A DNA stretch of 64,000 nucleotides from Ruegeria sp. Alg231-54. Lineage in GTDB: Bacteria > Pseudomonadota > Alphaproteobacteria > Rhodobacterales > Rhodobacteraceae. Under the pieces are notes generated by a model. That model saw only the letters and a list, made by a program, of their open reading frames with translations, searched no databases and was not told the origin of the DNA. Each line of letters starts with the position of its first letter. Position 1 is the stretch's first letter. This document shows, piece after piece, positions 17,032-27,300 of this stretch. The stretch spans positions 62,001-126,000 of the forward strand of contig NZ_FREZ01000008.1 in the NCBI RefSeq assembly GCF_900143525.1, written 5' to 3'. The position numbers and the translations under genes are program-made.

Positions 17032-19434
17032 ATGAATTCTCAGTATCGCGTTGTGGTCATCGGGGGCGGCGTCGTGGGCGCCTCGGTTCTGTATCATCTG
17101 GCCAAGTTTGGCTGGACAGATGTGGTTATGCTGGAACGGCGGCGGCTGGCGTCCGGCTCGTCCTGGCATGCGGCTGGCGGCATTCACGCTCTGAATGCGG
17201 ACCCAAACATGGCGTCCTTGCAGGCGTATACAATCGACCTGCTCAGCGAGATCGAAAAGGAATCGGGTCAGAATATCGGCTTGCACATGACCGGTGGCCT
17301 GACGTTGGCCGGAACGCCCGAACGGTGGGAATGGCTGCAGGCGAATTACCGCATCTTCCAGTCTATCGGCATTGATGACTGCGAATTGCTGAGCCCGGAG
17401 GAGGCGCAGAGGCGTTGCCCAATCATGTCCACCGACGGCGTTTTGGGGGCCATGTGGGCGGACCGCGAGGGCTATATCGATACAACCGGCACGGTGCAGG
17501 CTTATGCGACGGCTGCCAAAAAACGCGGTGCTGAGTATTATGAGGAAACCAAGGTCGAGGAGCTAATCCAGACCGATGATGGCTGGCAGGTCATCACCGA
17601 CAAGGGCACGATCACTTGTGAACACGTGGTTAACGCCGCTGGCCTTTGGGCCAAGCAAGTAGGGCGTATGGCGGGGGTAGAGTTGCCAGTGTCTCCTCTG
17701 AAACACCACTACCTGATCACCGACACAGTCCCCGAGGTCGCTGAAGCCGAATTCGAAATGCCGATGACGGTGGACCTCGAGGGGTTCACCTATATGCGGC
17801 AAGATCAGAAAGGCGTTCTGGTCGGAATTTATGAAATCGATCACGAACACTGGGCCATGGACGGTGCGCCATGGAATTATGGTGAGGAGCTGTTTCAGGA
17901 ACAACTCGACCGGATCGAGAATGAGCTGACGCTTGGCTTTGAGCGCTATCCGTCGATCCAGAACGTAGGCATCAAGACATGGGTAAACGGTGCTTTCACC
18001 TTCGCGCCTGACGGAAACCCGCTGGTCGGCCCGGTTCCCGGCAAGCGTGGCTATTGGTCGGCCTGCGCGGTCATGGCAGGCTTTCTGCAGGGCGGAGGCG
18101 TCGGCAAGACGCTGGCTGAATGGATGATCCATGGCGAGCCCGAGGCGGATGCCTGGCCGATGGACGTGGCGCGCTTTGGCGATTTTGCGCAGAACAAGCG
18201 GTATATCCGTGAAACCACGGGCCAGTTTTATTCCCGCCGATTTGTAATGACCTACCCGAACGAGCAACTGCCCGCGGGGCGGCCGCTAAAAATGGCCCCA
18301 GCGCATGACGCGATGACGGATGCGGGTTGCAAATGGGGCATCAGCTGGGATCTTGAAGTGCCGCTGTATTTTGCACGGAAAGGGTTCGAGGAAACACCGA
18401 CGCTCAAGCGGTCGAATGCGCACGATATCGTAGCTGACGAATGCAAGGTAATCCGCGAAGGCGTCGGCTTGATGGATATCTCGGGATTCTCCCGGTTTGA
18501 GGTGAGTGGCCCAAATGCTGAGGTTTGGCTGGACAAAGTCATGGCCTCAAAACTGCCCGCGCCAGGTCGGGCGAAGCTGGCGCCGATGTTGGGTGAGAAC
18601 GGGCGGCTCAAAGGAGATCTTACGGTGCTCAACTGGGGCGACGGAACCTGGTGGATCATGGGCAGCTACTACTTGCGGGCGTGGCACATGCGCTGGTTTG
18701 ACGATCACATGATCGACGGCGTTAATGTCCGGGATCTGGGCGAGGAATATTGCGGGTTTGCGGTGGTTGGTCCCAAGTCGCAAGCCGTGGTCGAAAAGTT
18801 GGCTGAACAGGACATCTCGGGTCTGAAATTCATGGGCTGTGGAGATTTTGACATCGGGTTGGTCCGCGCGCGCGTCGCCCGCATGTCGGTGACCGGCGAG
18901 AAAGGGTATGAGATCAACTGCCGCTACGGTGACCACATCAAGCTGCGCCGTATGTTGCTGGAGGCCGGTGCCGAAGAGGGCATTCGCGAGTGCGGTTTCA
19001 ACGCGATGCTGTCAACGCGGCTTGAAAAGAGTTTTGGCATCTGGTCGGCAGAGTTCACGCAGCTTTACACGCCGGGAATGTCAGGCATGGATCGATGGAT
19101 CGATTGGGACAAGAATTTTGTCGGCAAAGAGGCCGCTGTGGCCGAGCGCGACGGAAACGGTCCGGCGCAGATACAGGTGACACTGGAAGTGGACGCCGAT
19201 GACGCGGACGCAAGCGGTTACGAACCCGTTTGGGCGGGCGGTGAGCGCGTGGGCTTTGTAACGTCGGGAGGGTACGGGCACTACACTGGGAAGTCACTGG
19301 CAATGGCGTTGGTCAACCGCGACAAGGCCGCGCCCGGAACAGAGCTTTCGGTCCACGTGGTTGGTGTTGAGAGGCCCGCGCGGGTAGTCGCGCCTTCACC
19401 TTACGACCCGCAGGGCAAAGCGATGAGGGGCTAA
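17032..19434 (+). CDS. Dimethylglycine dehydrogenase-like FAD/folate oxidoreductase
   Basis: The protein has 800 residues from the ATG at 17032, which follows a GGGGAG ribosome site. A GTG 42 bases upstream is less likely. Domain order is DAO-type FAD domain (VVIGGGVVGASVLYHLAKFG at the start, then SSWHAAGG where the His of related enzymes binds FAD covalently), a FAO_M linker, and C-terminal GcvT folate-binding domains from about residue 420. Such enzymes oxidise N-methyl groups of dimethylglycine, sarcosine or similar amines and pass formaldehyde to tetrahydrofolate. Two bases separate it from the MttB-family gene, so the two probably share a pathway. Confidence 0.9.
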   Translation: MNSQYRVVVIGGGVVGASVLYHLAKFGWTDVVMLERRRLASGSSWHAAGGIHALNADPNMASLQAYTIDLLSEIEKESGQNIGLHMTGGLTLAGTPERWEWLQANYRIFQSIGIDDCELLSPEEAQRRCPIMSTDGVLGAMWADREGYIDTTGTVQAYATAAKKRGAEYYEETKVEELIQTDDGWQVITDKGTITCEHVVNAAGLWAKQVGRMAGVELPVSPLKHHYLITDTVPEVAEAEFEMPMTVDLEGFTYMRQDQKGVLVGIYEIDHEHWAMDGAPWNYGEELFQEQLDRIENELTLGFERYPSIQNVGIKTWVNGAFTFAPDGNPLVGPVPGKRGYWSACAVMAGFLQGGGVGKTLAEWMIHGEPEADAWPMDVARFGDFAQNKRYIRETTGQFYSRRFVMTYPNEQLPAGRPLKMAPAHDAMTDAGCKWGISWDLEVPLYFARKGFEETPTLKRSNAHDIVADECKVIREGVGLMDISGFSRFEVSGPNAEVWLDKVMASKLPAPGRAKLAPMLGENGRLKGDLTVLNWGDGTWWIMGSYYLRAWHMRWFDDHMIDGVNVRDLGEEYCGFAVVGPKSQAVVEKLAEQDISGLKFMGCGDFDIGLVRARVARMSVTGEKGYEINCRYGDHIKLRRMLLEAGAEEGIRECGFNAMLSTRLEKSFGIWSAEFTQLYTPGMSGMDRWIDWDKNFVGKEAAVAERDGNGPAQIQVTLEVDADDADASGYEPVWAGGERVGFVTSGGYGHYTGKSLAMALVNRDKAAPGTELSVHVVGVERPARVVAPSPYDPQGKAMRG

Positions 19435-19436
19435 GC

Positions 19437-20987
19437 ATGATCGGACAAACATCCGAACGCGGGCGACGACGGCGCGGGCGAAGCGCCGAGGCCGCTCCTG
19501 CGCCCAGTCGGGACGTGAATTATCGCCAGTTGAAGAATCCCTTCCCATTGATGGAGGTGTTCCCGGCTGACCAGATTGCAAATATGCACGAAACGGCCTT
19601 GCGAACACTTCAGGAGTTGGGCGTCAAATGCCTGCTTCCGGAAGCCCGGCGTCTCTTTGCGAAAGCGGGCGCGCGGGTGGATGAAGATACCGAGATGGTC
19701 TTCATCGGCCGCGACATTGTTGAAGCCGCCGTCGCATCAGCACCAAAGTCGATAGCGTGCCATGCAGGCGCGCGACACAGAGACTTCACCCTTGAGCTAG
19801 GTAGTCTGGTGTTTCAACCGGGGGCAGGGGCACCGAACGCGACAGATCTTGAACGCGGCCGCCGTCCCGCCACAGGGCAGGATTATCTGGAGTTCCTAAA
19901 GCTGACGCATCATTTTGATGTGTTCCAGATGATCTCGCCTCAGGTCGAGCCTCAGGACGTGCCGACCCATCTGCGCCACTATTTCACGACGAAGGCGCAG
20001 ATGGAGCTGACCGACAAGTTCCCGTTTTTCTTCTCTCGCGGAACGCCGCAGGTGATGGATTGCTTTGAAATGCTATCCATCGCACGGGGGCTGTCGGACG
20101 ATGAGTTTCAGGCGGGCGCACATTGCTACACGATCATCAATACGAACAGCCCGCGCACGCTGGACATACCGATGGCGCAAGGGCTGATAGATTTCGCCCG
20201 CAATGGACAGATGTCGATCATCACGCCGTTTACTCTGATGGGCGCGATGGCCCCTATTACTGTGGCCGGGGCGATTACGCTGTCGCATGCCGAGGCGCTG
20301 GCGGCGCTGACGCTGACACAGCTGACCAAGCCGGGTGCGCCGGTGTGTTATGGCACGTTCACCAGCAACGTGGATATGAAATCGGGTGCGCCCGCATTTG
20401 GAACACCCTCACATTTCCAGGCTTCGCTTGCCGCAGGTCAATTGGCCCGGCATCTGGGCCTACCTTGGCGGTCGGCTGCCGGATCAGCGTCGAACATCAA
20501 CGATGTTCAAGCAGCGAATGAAAACCAGTTTGGTCTTTGGGGCTGTCTGATGGCAGGAGCGACAGTAATCATTCACTCGGCCGGTTGGCTGGAGGGTGGC
20601 TTGACCGTTTCTTTTGAGAAAATGATCTGTGACGCCGAGGTCCTGAACATGGTGGCCGAGCTTTGTGCAGGGGCGCAGGCAGGTACAGCCGAGATCGGTT
20701 TCGACACCGCCCTGAGTGAAGTTGAACCCAGCGGGCACTTCTTTGCCTCAAGCCAGACGATGGAGCGGTACAACACCGAATTCTATGAACCGCATTTGCA
20801 CGATTATGCAAATTTCGGAACCTGGACAGAGCGCGGATCGATGGATGCAAATCGTCGCGCGACCGCGGTTTGGAAGAGTATTCTGTCTGACTTCAAAGCG
20901 CCTTCATGTGACAGCGACCGCATGGGTGCCTTGCACGAGTTTGTTGCGCGCCGCACCGCTGCGGGCGGCGCTCCGCCGGAGAGTTGA
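19437..20987 (+). CDS. MttB-family methyltransferase without pyrrolysine
   Basis: This 516-residue protein resembles the trimethylamine methyltransferase (MttB) superfamily throughout, for example FHETALRTLQELGV-like HETALRTLQELGVKC near the N-terminus and ITPFTLMGAMAPITVAGAI in the barrel. No in-frame TAG is present, so it is a non-pyrrolysine member like the glycine-betaine methyltransferase MtgB. Known members move a methyl group from a quaternary amine to a corrinoid protein. The first 20 residues are very basic and probably disordered. No corrinoid protein gene is near, so the acceptor is unclear. It lies between a DMGDH-like gene and a TetR gene. Confidence 0.87.
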   Translation: MIGQTSERGRRRRGRSAEAAPAPSRDVNYRQLKNPFPLMEVFPADQIANMHETALRTLQELGVKCLLPEARRLFAKAGARVDEDTEMVFIGRDIVEAAVASAPKSIACHAGARHRDFTLELGSLVFQPGAGAPNATDLERGRRPATGQDYLEFLKLTHHFDVFQMISPQVEPQDVPTHLRHYFTTKAQMELTDKFPFFFSRGTPQVMDCFEMLSIARGLSDDEFQAGAHCYTIINTNSPRTLDIPMAQGLIDFARNGQMSIITPFTLMGAMAPITVAGAITLSHAEALAALTLTQLTKPGAPVCYGTFTSNVDMKSGAPAFGTPSHFQASLAAGQLARHLGLPWRSAAGSASNINDVQAANENQFGLWGCLMAGATVIIHSAGWLEGGLTVSFEKMICDAEVLNMVAELCAGAQAGTAEIGFDTALSEVEPSGHFFASSQTMERYNTEFYEPHLHDYANFGTWTERGSMDANRRATAVWKSILSDFKAPSCDSDRMGALHEFVARRTAAGGAPPES

Positions 20988-21662
20988 ATGAGTACCAAGC
21001 CCATCCTGCACAGGGACGACCCCGAAGCCGAGCCTTTGGTCGGCAATATCAAGGTCACGCGTGACGACTGGCTGAACGTGGCTATGGATGTCCTGATCTC
21101 GGACGGTGTGGACCAAATCAAGGTCCTGAACCTGGCTGAACGAATGGCCGTGTCGCGGTCGTCCTTCTATTGGTATTTCAAATCCCGGCAAGAGCTTTTG
21201 GACGCCCTGCTGGCGCGCTGGCATGCGACGAATACAGCGGCTTTGGTCGCGCAGGCCAAGGCCCCGGCGGATACGATAACCGCAGCCGTTTGCAACGTGC
21301 ATCGTTGCGTGGTGAATACTGAACTGTTCGATACCGCGTTGGATTTTGCCGTCCGGGATTGGGCGCGCAAGTCGGGGAAAGTACGCCGGGCGCTTGATCA
21401 ATCGGATGCGCGCAGGCTCGAAGCGCTTCACGCCATGTTCGCGCGGTACGGCTATTCCGAGGTCGAAGCCGAAACGCGTGCCCGCGTGCTGTATTATATG
21501 CAAATCGGTTATGATCTGGCGCAGCTGAACGAGCCAATGTCCACGCGGATCGCAATGGTTCCGCATTACCTTTATGTCTTCACCGGGGTTGAGCCCAAGC
21601 CCGAAGAAGTCGAAGAATTCAGCGCCTATTCAATGCGCTATTGGAAGGGAGAAGCCTCATGA
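20988..21662 (+). CDS. TetR/AcrR family transcriptional regulator
   Basis: This 224-residue protein has an N-terminal DNA-binding domain whose helix-turn-helix is RMAVSRSSFYWYFKSRQELL (about 49-68), with the FYWYF pattern diagnostic of the family. The rest is the ligand-binding helical domain. The ATG abuts the upstream stop, and its own stop overlaps the next start (ATGA). Co-transcription with amine-oxidising enzymes suggests that it senses the substrate of this cluster and represses it. That role is inferred from position. Confidence 0.9.
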   Translation: MSTKPILHRDDPEAEPLVGNIKVTRDDWLNVAMDVLISDGVDQIKVLNLAERMAVSRSSFYWYFKSRQELLDALLARWHATNTAALVAQAKAPADTITAAVCNVHRCVVNTELFDTALDFAVRDWARKSGKVRRALDQSDARRLEALHAMFARYGYSEVEAETRARVLYYMQIGYDLAQLNEPMSTRIAMVPHYLYVFTGVEPKPEEVEEFSAYSMRYWKGEAS

Positions 21663-22963
21663 GTCAACCTGACGCAATCATCATCGGAACAGGTGTGATC
21701 GGCGCAGCCATCGCCTTTGAAATGGCCAAAGCAGGCTGGAAAACCTTGTCGCTGGACCGAAACAGTCAGGTTGGCCACGGTTCGACCGCGGGGTCATGTG
21801 CTATTATTCGGATGCACTATTCGACCTTCGATGGAACGGCGTTTGCGTGGGAAGGTTACCACTATTGGCGCGATTGGGCGGACTACCTCGGCCTGCCCGA
21901 GGATGCTAATCTGGCGCAATTCCGCGAGACCGGCTGTCTGGTGATGAAGACCGATGCCAATGGCTTGCTTGAAAAGCACATGAAAAACAGCGCCGATCTG
22001 GATTGCCCGTTCGAAGAATGGTCATCAGATAAAGTCGGTGAGCGCCTGCCGATCTACTCGCAGGACAGTTTCGCGCCGGCGCGCCGGATGGATGATCCGG
22101 AATTCGGGCACCCGAACGGGCGCAAGATGCAGGGCGGCGTGTTCTGGCCGCAGGCGGGATATGTCACGGACCCGGCTTTGTCCGCGCAGAACTTGATGGA
22201 TGCTGCCAAGCTGCATGGCGCAGAAGTGCGCACTGGTGCCGAAGTGGTCGAGATATTGTCCAGCGACGGTCGGGTTTCGGGTGTTAAACTTGTCTCGGGC
22301 GAAGAAATCCACGCAAAAGTCGTCGTGAACGTCGCGGGCCCCGGCTCAGCGATCATCAACAAGATGGCGGGTGTCCTGGATGATATGACGATCGAAACCC
22401 GCCCGTTGCGGCAAGAGGTTGTGCACGTCCCCGCACCCGAGGGGTTTGATTTCGAAAACGACGGAACGATTGTCTCGGACAGCGATATTGCCTGCTACTG
22501 TCGACCCGAGCACGGCAACCACATTCTGATTGGCTCGGAAGATCCGGAATGTGACCCGCATCAGTGGTGTGAGGATGATGTGGATTACAACCACGATTTC
22601 ACCGACCAGTGGACAACGCAGGCCATGCGATACGCGCAGCGCGTCCCAAGTCTTGGCATCCCGTCCAAAACGCGCGGAGTTGTGGACCTGTATGACGCAT
22701 CCACAGACTGGATTCCGATATATGACAAATCCAGCCTGCCGGGGTTCTACATGGCCTGCGGGACCAGTGGGAACCAGTACAAGAACGCGCCGATCGCAGG
22801 CAAGATGATGACGGCCCTGATCGCGTATTGTGAAGGCGGCGCGGATCACGATGCGCAGCCGCTGCGATATGAACTTCCCTATATCGGGCGGAGCATTGAT
22901 GTCGGGTTCTATTCCCGCAAGCGCCCGATCAACGAAGAAAGCAGTTTTTCTGTACTGGGGTAG
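21659..22963 (+). CDS. FAD-dependent oxidoreductase, DAO/sarcosine-oxidase type
   Basis: The protein has 434 residues from the ATG at 21659, with GGGAGA upstream. That start overlaps the TetR stop by four bases. The FAD-binding motif is IIGTGVIGAAIAFEMAKAGW, followed by GHGSTAGSCAIIRMHYS. The C-terminal part (STDWIPIYDKSSLPGFYMAC) has the second FAD contact. Members of this family oxidise secondary or tertiary amines or N-methyl amino acids. With the DMGDH-like and MttB-like proteins it could complete a stepwise demethylation route. Confidence 0.88.
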   Translation: MSQPDAIIIGTGVIGAAIAFEMAKAGWKTLSLDRNSQVGHGSTAGSCAIIRMHYSTFDGTAFAWEGYHYWRDWADYLGLPEDANLAQFRETGCLVMKTDANGLLEKHMKNSADLDCPFEEWSSDKVGERLPIYSQDSFAPARRMDDPEFGHPNGRKMQGGVFWPQAGYVTDPALSAQNLMDAAKLHGAEVRTGAEVVEILSSDGRVSGVKLVSGEEIHAKVVVNVAGPGSAIINKMAGVLDDMTIETRPLRQEVVHVPAPEGFDFENDGTIVSDSDIACYCRPEHGNHILIGSEDPECDPHQWCEDDVDYNHDFTDQWTTQAMRYAQRVPSLGIPSKTRGVVDLYDASTDWIPIYDKSSLPGFYMACGTSGNQYKNAPIAGKMMTALIAYCEGGADHDAQPLRYELPYIGRSIDVGFYSRKRPINEESSFSVLG

Positions 22964-23019
22964 TTAAAGAAAAAAATCGCCCTATCCTTGCGGGGAACTG
23001 GAAAAGGGCAGGGCCCAGA

Positions 23020-23751
23020 ATGGCCGAACCGACGCATCGCGTTTTGATACTTGGAAGTGCACCGGCCGCCGCTGCAGCTCGGGAGTGGTCGAGGGATCCG
23101 TTTAACCACATCGTTGCAATCAACAACGCCTGGCGTATCCGCGACGATTGGGATTTCCTCATCCATCCTGAGGACTTCCCTATCTGCAATCGTCCGGACG
23201 AACTGGTCCGCAGCCAAAGCATCGTCGAGGCGGATGAATACGTTCCGCATCAAAACAAGTTTGGCGGATTTGTTTATGCCGGTGGCACGATGGCGTTTAC
23301 GGCTGGTTACTGGGCCTTGGCCGCGCTTCAGCCGGCCGTCTTGGCCTTTTTTGGCTGTGACATGATTTACCCGAATTCCGGCAAGACCCATTTTTACGGC
23401 AAAGGAGCAGCCGACCCTTTGCGCGCTGATGTGACGCTGCGATCGCTCGAGGCAAAATCCGCCCGGTTGGCTTTGTTCGGTGCCGCGCAGAACTGCCGCG
23501 TGGTTCGACTGTCGCAGGGTGAAAGCCGGCTGGTCTTTCCTTCGGTGACGACTGACACCCTAATGTCTGACAGGCTGCTTTCGACAAAGGGTATGCAAGC
23601 GGCACTGCAGGCAGAGGCACAGTTGAATTACTTCGTTTCGTCTGGTCGCTATTGGGAGGAAGAAGAACGTTTCGACGCCGCTAGAATCGACCAATTGGAT
23701 CGAATGTGGCTAGACGCGTATTGTCCGCAATCCCTGGAAAATGTCGCCTGA
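23020..23751 (+). CDS. Hypothetical protein, possible Rossmann-like fold
   Basis: This is a 243-residue soluble protein with no signal peptide. The N-terminus RVLILGSAPAAAAAREWSRD looks like a nucleotide-binding loop, followed by IVAINNAWRI and later AFFGCDMIYPNSGKTHFYG. Such an NAW...GCD arrangement recalls DUF115- or sialyltransferase-like enzymes that act on phosphorylated glycans, but the resemblance is weak. It starts 56 bases after the oxidoreductase gene and converges on the DUF3307 gene. I do not assign a function. Confidence 0.7.
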   Translation: MAEPTHRVLILGSAPAAAAAREWSRDPFNHIVAINNAWRIRDDWDFLIHPEDFPICNRPDELVRSQSIVEADEYVPHQNKFGGFVYAGGTMAFTAGYWALAALQPAVLAFFGCDMIYPNSGKTHFYGKGAADPLRADVTLRSLEAKSARLALFGAAQNCRVVRLSQGESRLVFPSVTTDTLMSDRLLSTKGMQAALQAEAQLNYFVSSGRYWEEEERFDAARIDQLDRMWLDAYCPQSLENVA

Positions 23752-23763
23752 AGCAATCGCTGA

Positions 23764-24153
23764 TCAGGTCGCGAATTCAGCCCAGGCCCAAACCATGGCG
23801 ATGTATGTCAGGTTGTGCAGGCACTGGTCCAGACCCGCAGCCCGCCAAAACGCGGCTTGCGTCGGCATCAGTTGTTTTTTGTCCGAATAGCTGGCTTTGG
23901 CGAAATCAATATTGAAGTGAACAACCCATTCCAGTGCAGCAATGATCAAAATAAACGACCACGGCGCGCCAAAAATCAAAAAGACAATCACTGACCCGAT
24001 GACATGCACGCCCGCATGCTGCGCACGGCCCACGTGAAAATACTCACCGCGCCCTGCCAACATTTTCGGAGTCTGGAGAAAAAAATCCGCAAACATATGT
24101 TTGATCTGCAACAAGCAGAGCATCAATAGCACTGCGCCTATACTGGCAGTCAA
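23764..24153 (-). CDS. DUF3307-type membrane protein
   Basis: This 129-residue protein has about three to four hydrophobic segments. Near the N-terminus KHMFADFFLQTPKM matches the HxxADFxxQ signature of DUF3307 proteins. HAGVHV in the middle and HFNIDFAK after the third segment are the other conserved His/Asp sites. The function of the family is unknown. Sequence 24154-24354 upstream separates it from the divergent ABC-like gene and holds a short TGAAC-TT-GTTCA dyad at 24213-24224. Confidence 0.75.
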   Translation of the reverse strand: MTASIGAVLLMLCLLQIKHMFADFFLQTPKMLAGRGEYFHVGRAQHAGVHVIGSVIVFLIFGAPWSFILIIAALEWVVHFNIDFAKASYSDKKQLMPTQAAFWRAAGLDQCLHNLTYIAMVWAWAEFAT

Positions 24154-24354
24154 ATGAGTCCTCCCGATATCGTCCCAGACAGAGTCTAGGCACTAATCTG
24201 TGGTTGCGCAAATGAACTTGTTCACACTCGGCAATTAACTGATCAAATTGGAAACTATTTGCCTCTTTTGGCTGGACTAAGGTAAATTCAGAGTGTTGGG
24301 TTTACGACACTTTCGTCAAGATCGTTTCAGTGATCCTTAGTAGGGGCAGGTTCC

Positions 24355-27300
24355 ATAGAACGTTCAATTTTCCAGTTTATTTGGAAATACTCGAAACGCG
24401 ACCAGTTGATTCTGCTGGCCGTGACCTCGACGTTGTTTCCACTACTTTATCTGACGCTCGAATTGCCCAAACGCATCATCAACGATGCGATTGGCGCGGC
24501 CAGCCCGGTTGTAGATGTCTGGGGTCATAGCCTACCTCAGACGACATTCCTCATCATTCTGTGTATCGCGTTTCTGATCGCGGTGCTGGCGCATGGCCTG
24601 ATGAAAATGCGCATCAACACAATGAAAGGCGTGCTGAGCGAGCGTATGTTGCGCCGGTTCCGGTACGTGCTGATCAGCCGCGCGTTGCGTTTCCCGCAAC
24701 CCTATTTCGAACGCGTCAGCCAAGGTGAGCTGGTGTCGATGGTCACCGCCGAAAGCGAGCCGATGGGCGGGCTCATGGGGGACGCGATCAGCCAACCGGT
24801 TTTGCAGGCGGGTCAGATGATCACCATCCTGTCCTTCCTTTTTCTGCAAAGCTTCTGGTTTGGGCTGGCGGCAGTCGCGCTGATCCCTCTGCAAGCCTGG
24901 CTGATTCCGAAACTGCAGCGTCAGATCAACCTTCTGAACAAAAAACGCATTCAGGAGGTTCGCCTGCTGGCCGCCCAAATCGGCGAGAACGCGGCGGGCG
25001 CGTCTACGTTGCGTGCCAATGGTGGGTGGCGATACCGCCGGGCGATGGTGTCTGAGCAGCTGGGGCGCCTTTTTGGTATCCGGTTCGAGATCTACCAGAA
25101 GAAGTTCTTTATGAAATTCATAAACAACTTCATCTCGCAGATGACACCGTTCCTGTTCTATTTGGTTGGCGGTCTTCTGGTCCTGCAGGGGTCGGTTTCG
25201 CTTGGTGCGCTGGTTGCGGCCCTGGCTGCGTATAAGGATCTCAGCTCACCGTGGAAGGAACTGCTGACCTATTATAACCAGACACAGGACATGTCGCTGC
25301 GCTGGGACGTGGTGACGGAACGGTTTGCACCTTCCGGAATGCATGACGAAAAACTGTTCGATGGCGAACCCGAGGCCACGCCAAGGCTGAACGGTGACAT
25401 CGTGCTCGACCATGTCTCGGTCCGCGATATGGACGGTAACCAGGTTCTGGATGATTTGGACCTGTCCTTTCCCAGCGGGAAAATCATCGGGATCGCGGCC
25501 CCCAGCGAAGAAGATCGCCGCGCTATGGCAGAGTTGCTGACGCGGGAAATTCTGCCCAGCTCGGGCCGGGTTCGGATCGGTGAAATCCGTTTGTCAGAGC
25601 TGCATCAAAGCGTTGTGGCCGCCCGTATTGGGTATGCTTCGTCACGACCCGTAATGTTCCAGGGTACGCTGGGCGACAACGTCATGATGCCGATGCGGTT
25701 CAAGCCACAGACATCCGAAACAAACGACCCCGGATATGATGAGACGTTGCGGGCCGGCAATAGCCCGGACCCCTTCAAGGCAAACTGGCTGGACCCGGCG
25801 ACTGCGGGATTAGACAGCGCTGAAGAGGTGCGCGACTGGTGGTTGAAACTGATTGACGGGATGGGGTCGGGCGCGGCGCTGTTCCTGCGCGGGGCTGAGC
25901 AGGTGTTTGATGCGGCCGAACACCCAGAGTTGGCCGAAAAACTGGTCGAGTTGCGGCCTTTGGTTCAGGAAGCAGTGAAAAGCTCGGGTCTGGACCAGCA
26001 GGCGCTGATCTTTGATCGCGACAGCTATAACTCCGCTTTGCCTGTTGCCGAGAACCTGTTGTTCGCGACGCCCAAGGTGCCAGTCACACAAGAGCTTTTG
26101 GCTCAGCAGACGGTGTTTCTGGGACAGTTACGTGAATTTGGTCTGGACGAAACTCTGGTCAGCCTGACACGCGATGTGATTGAAATGCTGCGCCAGATTT
26201 TTGGCCTGGACGGCACCGATCACCCGCTGTTTCGCAAACTGGGACTAGAGGCCCAAACGTACGAGGCTGCGGTCGAGCTTGTCGAAAAGACCCGGAACGA
26301 GGGCGTATCGGGGCTGAAAGATGAACAGTTGGCAAACCTGCTGGCCGTTCCGTTTGTGATTTCGGCGGAACAGATCGGACCAGCCTTCACCGACGACCTC
26401 AAGGACCGCATTCTTGAGCTGCGACATAGCCATTCCGAAAAGCTGCTGGAGCGGTTGCTGGATGTATTTGTGCCCTTGGACAAATCAAAATTCGCGCCCG
26501 GATTGACAGTTCTGGAGAACGCTCTGTTTGGAAAGGTCAGTCAGATTGGCGGCGCCCGTTCGGACGAGGCGCGCAAACTGATCGTGGATGTATTGAACGA
26601 AAACGGTGCGCGCCCGCTGGTGGTCGAGCTGATCTATGACGTCCCGGTGGCGCTTGGCGGTCAAAACCTGCCAGCGGTTTTTGCTGAACCTCTGTCCTTT
26701 ACGCGCGCGACGATCAAGAAACCGGATATTCTGATCCTTGAGGACGCATTGGCCAGTTATGACATGGCCTCGAAAGTGGCCGTGTACAAAAATCTACGCG
26801 CTCTGCTGCCGGATACCACGGTGATCTACCTGAACGACCAGTTCGAAAACCCGAGCGTGTTCGACATGTATGTGGAAATCAGGCAAGGTCGGGTTGTCTC
26901 GGATGAAGGACCTGCGGACGTGGAAGAAGACAGTGCTGCCTCGGCTGACCTTTCGCGCAAGCTGCGCGCGCTGGAACAGACACCGCTGTTTTCCGGGCTG
27001 GACCGCCGGCAGCTGCGCCTGCTGGCCTTTGGTGCGCGCTGGTTCGATGCCAAAGCAGGAGAGGTCGTGTTCCTCAAAGACGATCAGCCAACCGATGGCG
27101 CCTATGTGGTGCTGGACGGGGAAGCCGGGTTGTACCTTCCGCAAACCGACGGAGTGGATCAGTTGATTGCCACGGTCGGCCCCGGTGCCCTGGTCGGAGA
27201 GTTGGGCCTGATCCGCAAGGAACCTCGGGCGCTGAGCATGATCGCCGAAACGGAACTGTCGTGCCTGCGTATTGGTGAAGAAGAATTCCTGGCCGTGGTC

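Noticed and set aside
19437..20987. Pyrrolysine-type trimethylamine methyltransferase
   Set aside because: There is no in-frame TAG codon, and no pyl genes are visible, so it is kept as a non-pyrrolysine MttB-family member.
22979..23009. GCCCT / AGGGC hairpin with an adjacent A-run
   Set aside because: The T-run exists only on the minus strand, where no gene ends; both flanking genes run rightward, so it is not a terminator for them.
24213..24224. TGAAC-TT-GTTCA dyad as a LuxR-type box
   Set aside because: Only 5-bp arms, shorter than a typical lux box, and no LuxR or LuxI gene nearby.
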